From Bradyrhizobium sp. (GTDB lineage: Bacteria > Pseudomonadota > Alphaproteobacteria > Rhizobiales > Xanthobacteraceae), in contig NZ_JAURXB010000246.1 of assembly GCF_030654605.1 (NCBI RefSeq), forward strand, positions 1-45,400: 45,400 nt of DNA, written 5' to 3'. Below are positions 36,792 through 43,224 of the stretch, piece by piece. A program made the position numbers and the translations under genes. Under the pieces are notes generated by a model. The model ran no database searches. It worked only from the letters and a program-made list of their open reading frames with translations, and was not told the origin of the DNA. How positions within the stretch are numbered: position 1 is the stretch's first letter; each line of letters starts with the position of its first letter.

Positions 36792-37234
36792 AGCCTCCCA
36801 TATTTTCCATCAGGCCAACCGGAAATGACGTCCAGCAGTACTTGCATCGCGCGCGCATGTTCAGACGCGCTGCGGGTGAACTTGTCGATTACGTCAATGG
36901 TGAACAGTACTGGCCGAAATACGCCTTGCTGATGCATGCGATAGAGCTGGCGTTGAAGGCTTTCGCCATGCACTCAGAGAGCGCCGGTAAGCCGCGCGGC
37001 CGACAGCCAGCCAACCATGATTTGCGAGGATGGTACGACCTTGCGCTGCAATACGGACTTCAAGACGAACCGAGCGTCGCAGCCGATATCCACGTGCTCA
37101 ACGAGCTACATCGAAACCACTACACGCGATACCCGCAGGAGCGGGCAACGCCGGTTCCCGACGCGTCGGTCATTGCCGATTCGACGGTAGACCACCTGAT
37201 TGATACGTTCACGCAGACGATCAATCCCCGATAG
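36788..37234 (+). CDS. HEPN-like protein, second gene of a coupled pair
   Basis: This 148-residue protein contains FRRAAGELVDYVNGEQYWPK, then YALLMHAIELALKAFAMHSE and HDLRGWYDLALQYGL. The HAIELALKAF...HDL pattern is typical of HEPN-fold helical domains. The C-terminal part has NELHRNHYTRYPQERA, with Arg and His that could serve as an RNase motif (Rx4H-like), but this is not certain. The ATG at 36788 overlaps the previous stop (ATGA). It ends 184 bp before traD on the opposite strand; that gap holds no gene I can support. Confidence 0.6.
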   Translation: MKPPIFSIRPTGNDVQQYLHRARMFRRAAGELVDYVNGEQYWPKYALLMHAIELALKAFAMHSESAGKPRGRQPANHDLRGWYDLALQYGLQDEPSVAADIHVLNELHRNHYTRYPQERATPVPDASVIADSTVDHLIDTFTQTINPR

Positions 37235-37418
37235 GAGGAGTGCGGGCCGGTTGCCAGTTGGCTCTCCATACTGCGTCCTGGCTACACCAATTTTCTGAGG
37301 GTATTCGTGCGGATATCCGGAAGCTGACACCGGGAAAAAGTCAGTGAAATCAACATGGAGCGTCCGTGTCGTCGGTCGTTGGCACGCAGTCGCTCGGCTG
37401 ACATGCCATTGTCGTGTC

Positions 37419-37685
37419 TTAAGGACGAACTGCTGGAACAGTTCGATCTGTCCCCTTGTGTGTTGCCGGGTCCGCCTCGAACGCTTGCTTCCCCTTTTCG
37501 GCCCATAGCTCGCGCGCCTGTTCGCTCTGATCGCTTTGCAGCTTGTCGGCCATCCAGAGCAGCGCGCCGAGGATAATGGCGCGATCATCGCCGGTCAGGT
37601 CCACGACACGAGCCTTGACGACGAGGCCGCCGAGTTCAATGAGATGCCGCGTGCGCTTGCGGCGCTCGACTTGCCATGCGCGCAT
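37419..37685 (-). CDS. traD: conjugal transfer protein TraD (Ti-type)
   Basis: This is an 88-residue protein of the TraD family of Ti-plasmid-like transfer systems (not the F-plasmid coupling protein of the same name). The family core RKRTRHLIELGGLVVKARVV followed by DLTGDDRAIILGALLWMADK is clear. It starts 1 bp after the traC stop. In Ti plasmids the order is traC, traD, traG; here no traG follows, so the coupling protein must come from elsewhere. Confidence 0.85.
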   Translation of the reverse strand: MRAWQVERRKRTRHLIELGGLVVKARVVDLTGDDRAIILGALLWMADKLQSDQSEQARELWAEKGKQAFEADPATHKGTDRTVPAVRP

Positions 37686-37686
37686 A

Positions 37687-38013
37687 TCATGCCGCGCCCT
37701 TGCTGCCTGTTGACGGTTGCGCGCCGCCCGGTTGCGCCCGAGCGCCGCCAGTGTGGCGCTCAGCTGCCGGTGCAGTTCGCCGCGCCCGGCTCTGAAAGAA
37801 CGCGGCTCCGCGCCTGGCCCAGGTCTCCCTCTTTCCGCTGTCCTTCGTCTCGGCCAGCATGATCAGCGCGCCGGCCAGTTCATCGACGCTGAGGCTATCT
37901 GCCCCGGTTGCGATGACCAGTTCGCCGAGCCCAAGCACCTTGCGGCTCTTGAGGTCGCGCGCCTTGTCCTGAAGCGCTTTCAGTTCCCCGTCGAAATCGC
38001 GCGGCTTGCGCAT
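37687..38013 (-). CDS. traC: conjugal transfer protein TraC (Ti-type)
   Basis: This 108-residue protein matches the small TraC proteins of rhizobial and Ti-type transfer modules: MRKPRDFDGELKALQDKARD, then KVLGLGELVIATGADSLSVD and ELAGALIMLAE. It probably binds near oriT as part of the relaxosome. The reading frame extends much further upstream, but through oriT and antisense to traA, so I take the ATG at 38013. It is divergent from traA with the oriT between them, as in Ti plasmids. Confidence 0.85.
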   Translation of the reverse strand: MRKPRDFDGELKALQDKARDLKSRKVLGLGELVIATGADSLSVDELAGALIMLAETKDSGKRETWARRGAAFFQSRARRTAPAAERHTGGARAQPGGAQPSTGSKGAA

Positions 38014-38058
38014 CACGTTCTCCAGCCATGTTGATGAGGGGATGATAGTTGAGCCCTT

Positions 38059-38069
38059 AGCATAATGCT
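38059..38069. promoter_or_regulatory. 11-bp palindrome in the traC-traA gap
   Basis: AGCATAATGCT is a perfect palindrome around a central A, placed between the divergent traC and traA starts. It could be an operator for either gene or a relaxosome-protein site; only the palindrome itself is visible. Confidence 0.35.
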
Positions 38070-38126
38070 GTAAGGTCGCCGGGACGGTTTGAGACGGTGT
38101 AATCCCGCCCGAGAATTTTTCGAGGG

Positions 38127-38154
38127 AGGGCGCGCTTATACGTCGTTCCGACGT
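38127..38154 (+). other. oriT: origin of transfer (oriT), RSF1010/Ti nic type
   Basis: AGGGCGCGCTTA (38127-38138) is the reverse complement of TAAGCGCGCCCT, close to the RSF1010/Ti nic consensus TAAGTGCGCCCT as I recall it. It is followed directly by the inverted repeat ACGTCG-TTC-CGACGT (38140-38154). The site lies between divergent traC and traA, the same place as in Ti plasmids. By analogy nicking would fall inside GCGCGC on the minus strand. Confidence 0.75.
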
Positions 38155-38184
38155 GCGCTTCGCCGTGTAGATGATCTGATCGCG

Positions 38185-41169
38185 ATGGCGATCTATCATC
38201 TTCACGTCAAGGTCATTGGCCGCAAGTCTGGCTCCAGCGCGGTGGCTTCCGCCGCCTACCGCTCGGGGTCGAGGTTGCATGACGAGCGGCAGAGCCGCGT
38301 CCAGGACTTTACCGCCAAGCGCGGCGTCGTCCATTCCGAGGTGCTGCCGCCGGAAAATGCGCCGGAGGCATGGAGTGACCGCGAACGGCTCTGGAACGAT
38401 GTCGAGGCGTTCGAGGTTCGCAAGGATGCGCAACTGGCCCGCGAGGTGGAGTTCGCCATCCCGCGCGAACTAACGCAGGCACAGGGCATCGAGCTCGCCC
38501 GCGATTTCGCGCAGTCGGAGTTCGTGGACCGCGGCATGATCGCTGATCTCAATGTGCATTGGGATGTCGGCGAAGACGGAATGCCCAAACCCCACGCCCA
38601 TGTCATGCTGACGATGCGTTCGGTGGGCGAGAACGGCTTCGGTCCGAAGGTCCGAGACTGGAACCGCACCGAGATGGTCGAGCGTTGGCGCGAACGCTGG
38701 GCCGAAATTGCAAACGAGCGGCTGGCCGAACTCGACATCGACGCCCGGATCGACCATCGCAGCCTTCAAGCGCAGGGGATCGTACTGGAGCCGCAAAGCC
38801 GGATCGGTGCGCCCGCACAGCGGATCGAGGGCGAAGGGATCGAAGCCGCCGATCGCGCCGAACTCCACCGCGAGATCGCGCGTAACAACGGCGAGCGCAT
38901 CATCGCCGATCCTTCGGTCGCACTGGATGCGATCACGCATCAGCAATCGACCTTCACGCGCCGCGACATGGCTGTCTTCGCGCACCGGCACAGCGACGGC
39001 ATCGATCAGTTCAATGAGGTCATGGGTACGATGCAGAACGCGCCCGATCTGGTCGAACTCGGCAATGACGGGCGTGGTGAAGATCGCTTCACGACGCGCA
39101 GCATGATCGAGGCCGAGCAGCGCCTGCACCGCGCGGCTGAACTCATGGCCGAGCGGGAACGCCATGAGGTGAACGACAGGGATCGTGATACCGCCTTGGC
39201 CCAAGCGGAACAGCGCGGTCTTGTCCTGTCCAGCGAGCAGGCCTATGCGCTGGCGCATGTTACGGACAGGCGCGATCTTGGCATCGTGGTCGGCTATGCC
39301 GGGACGGGAAAGAGCGCGATGCTGGGCGTGGCACGCGAGGCTTGGGAGGCCGCGGGTTACGAGGTCCGGGGCGTCGCGCTGTCGGGCATCGCCGCTGAAA
39401 ATCTGGAAGGCGGATCGGGCATCGCGTCACGCACCATCGCCAGCATGGAACATGCCTGGCAGCAGGGCCGCGACCTGCTCACGGCGCAAGATGTTCTGGT
39501 GATCGATGAGGCCGGCATGGTCGGCACACGCCAGTTGGAGCGCGTGCTGTCCCATGTCGCAGAAGCCGGCGCAAAGGTGGTGCTGGTCGGCGATCCGCAA
39601 CAGTTGCAATCCATTGAAGCCGGCGCGGCCTTCCGTTCGATCCACGAGCGTCATGGCGGCGTCGAAATCGGCGAAGTGCGCCGGCAACGGGAGCACTGGC
39701 AGCGCGACGCCACGCGCGATCTCGCCAATCGCAGAACTGGCCATGCGCTTGAAGCCTACCGCTCCCATGACATGGTACATGAGGCGGCGTCACGCGAGCA
39801 GGCGCGCGACGATCTGATCGACCGTTGGGACCGCGATCGGCAGGTGGCACCCGACCAGAGTCGGATCATCCTCACCCACACCAATGCCGAGGTGCGCGCC
39901 TTGAACGAAGGTGCGCGGGAACGGATGCGGGAAGCTGGCGATTTGGGCGCTGACGTGCGTGTGACGGTCGAACGCGGCGTGCGCGGTTTCGCCAGCGGGG
40001 ATCGCGTCATGTTCCTGCAAAACGAACGTAGTCTCAGCGTGAAAAATGGCACACTCGGCACCATCGAACGAGTCAGCGCACAGAGCATGACCGTGCGCGT
40101 CGATGACGGACGCAGCGTCGGCTTCGATCTGAAGGACTATAACCGTATCGACCATGGCTATGCGGCGACGATCCACAAGGCACAGGGCATGACGGTAGAC
40201 CGCACCCATGTGCTGGCGACGCCGGGGATGGACGCCCATGGCAGCTATGTCGCGCTGTCGCGGCACCGCGACGGCATGGACCTGCATTATGGGCGCGACG
40301 ACTTCGCCAGTCAGGACCGGCTCGTCCGCACCCTGTCGCGCGACCGGGCCAAGGACATGGCCTCGGACCACGAACAGCTTGACCCTGCGCGGGACTATGC
40401 CAAACGGCGCGGCATCGATTTCCGCGAGCGCATCGCGGAAATTGTCAGGAAAGTCGTACCGGAAAAACTGCGCGGCATGTTCGATGGTCTGCGGCCGCCC
40501 GCAGACGGTGTGCCTGGTTCAGATGGCGTGCCGCAGCCGGAAAGGGGAAGCGCCGGGATAGAGGCGCGGCGCGAAACCGCCGCGCCCGCGAGGGAGGTTG
40601 CCGAAGCCCCGGAGGATGCGCTGCGCAAGGTCCGCACACGGGCGCTCATCCGTCATGCCCGCGCCGTGGATACGATCTTCGAAGCGCAGGAGCTGGGCGG
40701 TAAGGCCGGCCCGGAGCAGGTGAAGGAATTGCAGGAGGCCCGCAAAGCCTTCGAAGACGTGCGACCCTATGGTTCCCACGATGCCGAGGCCGCTTACAAG
40801 AAGAACCCGGACCTTGCTTCGGAAGCCGCCACGGGCCGCACCGCCCGTGCGATCCGCGCCCTGCAACTGGAAACCGAGCTGCGGACCAATCCGAGCCGCC
40901 GCGCCGACCGTTTCGTGGAGCGCTGGCAGAAGCTCGACCACACCAGCCAGCGTCAATATCAGGCTGGCGATATGTCCGACTACAAGGCCACGCGCTCGGC
41001 GATGGGCGACATGGCCAAAAGCCTCGAACGCGATCCGCAACTGGAATCGATCCTCGCCAACCGCAAGCAGGAACTCGGCATCGCGTTCGAATCAGGCGGC
41101 CGGCTCGGCCTCGAGCTCGCCTTCAGCCACGGCATCGACCTTGGCAGGGGCCGGGGCCTCGGACTTTAA
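38185..41169 (+). CDS. traA: Ti-type conjugative relaxase/helicase TraA (MOBQ)
   Basis: This 994-residue protein nicks oriT and unwinds DNA for transfer. The relaxase domain (about 1-230) starts MAIYHLHVKVIGRKSGSSAV, with AYRSG and the metal-binding HxH in PKPHAHVML (His137, His139). A RecD-like helicase follows: Walker A GYAGTGKSAML at about 370, VLVIDEAGMV (Walker B), VLVGDPQQLQ, and C-terminal helicase motifs GYAATIHKAQGMTVDRTHVL. The C-terminal 250 residues are charged and helical. The start at 38185 begins with the family sequence and leaves oriT outside; upstream in-frame ATGs would run through oriT. Length is a little shorter than Ti TraA (about 1100). Confidence 0.93.
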   Translation: MAIYHLHVKVIGRKSGSSAVASAAYRSGSRLHDERQSRVQDFTAKRGVVHSEVLPPENAPEAWSDRERLWNDVEAFEVRKDAQLAREVEFAIPRELTQAQGIELARDFAQSEFVDRGMIADLNVHWDVGEDGMPKPHAHVMLTMRSVGENGFGPKVRDWNRTEMVERWRERWAEIANERLAELDIDARIDHRSLQAQGIVLEPQSRIGAPAQRIEGEGIEAADRAELHREIARNNGERIIADPSVALDAITHQQSTFTRRDMAVFAHRHSDGIDQFNEVMGTMQNAPDLVELGNDGRGEDRFTTRSMIEAEQRLHRAAELMAERERHEVNDRDRDTALAQAEQRGLVLSSEQAYALAHVTDRRDLGIVVGYAGTGKSAMLGVAREAWEAAGYEVRGVALSGIAAENLEGGSGIASRTIASMEHAWQQGRDLLTAQDVLVIDEAGMVGTRQLERVLSHVAEAGAKVVLVGDPQQLQSIEAGAAFRSIHERHGGVEIGEVRRQREHWQRDATRDLANRRTGHALEAYRSHDMVHEAASREQARDDLIDRWDRDRQVAPDQSRIILTHTNAEVRALNEGARERMREAGDLGADVRVTVERGVRGFASGDRVMFLQNERSLSVKNGTLGTIERVSAQSMTVRVDDGRSVGFDLKDYNRIDHGYAATIHKAQGMTVDRTHVLATPGMDAHGSYVALSRHRDGMDLHYGRDDFASQDRLVRTLSRDRAKDMASDHEQLDPARDYAKRRGIDFRERIAEIVRKVVPEKLRGMFDGLRPPADGVPGSDGVPQPERGSAGIEARRETAAPAREVAEAPEDALRKVRTRALIRHARAVDTIFEAQELGGKAGPEQVKELQEARKAFEDVRPYGSHDAEAAYKKNPDLASEAATGRTARAIRALQLETELRTNPSRRADRFVERWQKLDHTSQRQYQAGDMSDYKATRSAMGDMAKSLERDPQLESILANRKQELGIAFESGGRLGLELAFSHGIDLGRGRGLGL

Positions 41170-41297
41170 CTCCGCCTATTTTCCGCCGCCTGCACGCCAC
41201 GGTACGACGACGCGAAAAACGCTCTTGCGCGCCCTTCGCTCCTTGTTCTGTCTGGATCAGCAGCAGTCAGAAAGAGCCAGCAGGAGCCGGCGCAACC

Positions 41298-41513
41298 ATG
41301 CGTGAGCCAGACCGTATCATCCGCCTCAAAACCGTCCTTGCCCGCACCGGCCTGTCCCGGTCCACCATCTACCGCAAGATCACTGAGGGGACATTCCCCG
41401 CCCAGATCAGGATCAGCACCAACGGCGCTGGCTGGCGCGAATCCGACATCAACCGCTGGGTCGCCGATCCGGTATCCTGGCGTCCGAAAAGCGAGGTCGA
41501 TGAGTTCTGTTGA
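41298..41513 (+). CDS. AlpA-family excisionase-like/transcription regulator
   Basis: This 71-residue protein has a MerR-like helix-turn-helix: RIIRLKTVLARTGLSRSTIY, then TFPAQIRISTNGAGWRESD and INRWVADP. AlpA proteins regulate integrase or act in excision in many integrated elements. It follows traA on the same strand, 128 bp downstream. Here it might control the recombinase or the tra genes; no target site was found. Confidence 0.85.
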   Translation: MREPDRIIRLKTVLARTGLSRSTIYRKITEGTFPAQIRISTNGAGWRESDINRWVADPVSWRPKSEVDEFC

Positions 41514-41677
41514 GGCCGATACGTACTTCCTGGAAGGCCGGCACTCATGCCGATGACGACGAGGATGGCAATGTGCCCCATCTCCCGCGCGTTCGGTCCC
41601 TTACAGCATCGGAGCCGCTTGAAGCGCTATTGCTATTCCATGCCTATCCGGTTTTCAACCAAACGGAGACTGACACG

Positions 41678-41893
41678 ATGGGCCAGCAGCTCGTAGCGCG
41701 CATCAAGCGACGTAGCAAATACTGGGGCCAGACCGCACCCAATCAATGGTTCGACGTACGTGTCGTAGAGGACACAAGCTACCGCCTCAGAGGCAACAAC
41801 AATAACTACCGATTGGACGACGTGAGTATCGGCGTGCGTCTCGCCAATGGCTTCATCGTCGATCTCGTCAACGGCAAGGTTAGCCGTGGGTGA
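41678..41893 (+). CDS. small conserved mobile-element protein
   Basis: This 71-residue protein reads MGQQLVARIKRRSKYWGQTA, then NQWFDVRVVEDTSYRLRGNN and IGVRLANGFIVDLVNGK. GGAG lies ten bases before the ATG at 41678. The frame is open upstream from a TTG overlapping the AlpA stop, but that part looks non-coding. I recall similar small proteins near recombinases of alphaproteobacterial elements; no function is known. Confidence 0.6.
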   Translation: MGQQLVARIKRRSKYWGQTAPNQWFDVRVVEDTSYRLRGNNNNYRLDDVSIGVRLANGFIVDLVNGKVSRG

Positions 41894-42197
41894 AAATCGG
41901 ATAGGGACTTCCTTCTTGCCGGCGGCAGCGGCGGCACGGCCTCGTCTGCTTGCGGATATGAAACCGGAGCGCCGCCATCCCGTCAATGCCGAGCCGCTTC
42001 GCGGTGGCGCTCCGCGCCAGCATTGACCGGATGCCGCCGCCCCGGTGATGGCTTGTCAAGCAGACCAGGGCGGATTGTGAGCACGGTCGCGCTCCCATTC
42101 CGAAAGGGAGAGAGGCGGCGGCGCTGTCGAAGGGCGGAAATCATCCTTGAAAAATGAGTTATAGGGTGGTACAAATACTCTTAGCTGGAGTGACGGA
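41894..42197. other. 304-bp spacer upstream of the toxin-antitoxin genes
   Basis: No gene is supported. The minus strand has an open frame of 72 codons (41880-42098) with Arg/Cys-rich sequence that looks spurious. The promoter of the higBA pair is probably at its right end, near 42130-42190, which is more AT-rich. Confidence 0.35.
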
Positions 42198-42494
42198 ATG
42201 ATCGTCGGCTTTCGGGATGGCTGGTTGCGGGCTTTCTTCGTGGACGATGCCCATTCCCGCAACATCCCGCCCGATCTTGAAGCCCGGTTGTTCAGAAAAC
42301 TCCAGATGATCGACGACGCCGTGACAGACCAGGACTTGCGCGTGCCGCCCAGCAACCACTTCGAGAAGCTGCGCGGCAATCTGGCGGGGTTTCATTCGAT
42401 CCGTGTCAATCAGCAATGGCGGCTGATTTTCCGCTGGGATGGTGAGCGCGGCGAGGCGGACGGGATTTATCTGGACGATCACAGCTACCGATAA
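42198..42494 (+). CDS. higB: HigB-type toxin (RelE/ParE superfamily)
   Basis: This 98-residue protein has the HigB/plasmid maintenance killer pattern: LEARLFRKLQMIDDAVTDQD, then LRVPPSNHFEKLRGNLAGFH and SIRVNQQWRLIFRWDGE, with YLDDHSY at the end. The family cleaves mRNA on the ribosome. The gene precedes its antitoxin gene by 13 bp, the usual toxin-first order of hig loci. In the element it probably stabilises inheritance. Confidence 0.88.
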   Translation: MIVGFRDGWLRAFFVDDAHSRNIPPDLEARLFRKLQMIDDAVTDQDLRVPPSNHFEKLRGNLAGFHSIRVNQQWRLIFRWDGERGEADGIYLDDHSYR

Positions 42495-42507
42495 GAGCGA
42501 GGCAACC

Positions 42508-42816
42508 ATGCTGACCACCAAACGCAAGCCGGCGACGGTCGGAGAGATCTTGACTGAAGAGTTCATGGAGCCGATGGGCCTGACGCAGGGCGCGCTCGCC
42601 GAGGCGATGGGCGTTCAGCGCAAGCACGTCAACGAGTTGTGCGGCAACCGCAGGAACGTGACCGCCGCGACGGCCTTGATCCTGGCCCGCGTCTTCGGCA
42701 ATAGTGCCGACTTCTGGCTCAACGTGCAGCGGCGCAGCGATCTTTGGGAGGTGATGAACACGCCGAAGGAACGCAAGCGAATCGAGCGCGCACGTCCGTT
42801 GAAGCGCGCGGCGTGA
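42508..42816 (+). CDS. higA: HigA-type antitoxin
   Basis: This 102-residue protein has an XRE-type helix-turn-helix: VGEILTEEFMEPMGLTQGAL, then AEAMGVQRKHVNELCGNRRN and VTAATALILARVFGNSADFW. It neutralises the toxin and represses the operon. The ATG at 42508 follows GAGCGAGGC. Upstream in-frame codons overlap higB and are not needed. Confidence 0.88.
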   Translation: MLTTKRKPATVGEILTEEFMEPMGLTQGALAEAMGVQRKHVNELCGNRRNVTAATALILARVFGNSADFWLNVQRRSDLWEVMNTPKERKRIERARPLKRAA

Positions 42817-42967
42817 GTGAGGTGATGCGTATGGAGCGACCTACGCAAATGCCGCCGTTCGCAAGTATTTGCCGCCGATCGTGCGACGAGGGGAAATCAG
42901 GTCTTTTCATTCCGGTTTCGCCGCCGCTTCATGCCTGTTTGTCTCGAAAAACAGTGCGGGCAACGGC

Positions 42968-43210
42968 ATGGAAGACGACACCGAGCCAGAACGATTCAAA
43001 CCGGCAAATGACAACAACGGCCCGCACGGCGAGCCGGACGCTGAGACGCCGAGCGCGGAGACTTGGGGTAAGATCGACCGGGTGGCGCTGACGCTGGCCC
43101 GCATCATCGGCCGCCGCATGGCGCGTGAGGACTATGCGGCGCGTGTCGCCGCCAACGACAACCGGCCTGTTGCTTCCGAAGGAATGGAGGACGGGGCCGA
43201 CACCGAGTGA
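42968..43210 (+). CDS. small hypothetical protein upstream of the recombinase
   Basis: This 80-residue protein reads MEDDTEPERFKPANDNNGPH, then AETWGKIDRVALTLARIIGR and RMAREDYAARVAANDNRP. It is acidic at both ends with one helix in the middle. Similar small proteins often precede serine recombinases in alphaproteobacterial elements, as I remember. Its stop lies just before the recombinase start (15 bp before ATG 43225, with a possible GTGA overlap at 43207), so the two are co-transcribed. It might be a recombination directionality factor, which is a guess. Confidence 0.55.
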   Translation: MEDDTEPERFKPANDNNGPHGEPDAETPSAETWGKIDRVALTLARIIGRRMAREDYAARVAANDNRPVASEGMEDGADTE

Positions 43211-43224
43211 AAGGATCGTCCCCG

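Noticed and set aside
37235..37418. A traG start downstream of traD
   Set aside because: The minus-strand frame MSAERLRANDRRHG ends after 40 codons and does not show the hydrophobic N-terminus expected of TraG.
38089..38184. N-terminal extension of TraA
   Set aside because: The extra codons run through oriT and do not match the relaxase start MAIYHLHVKV, which begins at 38185.
38014..38433. Long upstream extension of TraC
   Set aside because: It is antisense to traA and crosses oriT; the family sequence begins at the ATG at 38013.
41880..42098. Minus-strand 72-codon frame between the small protein gene and higB
   Set aside because: Arg/Cys-rich, no ribosome binding site, overlaps the end of the preceding gene.
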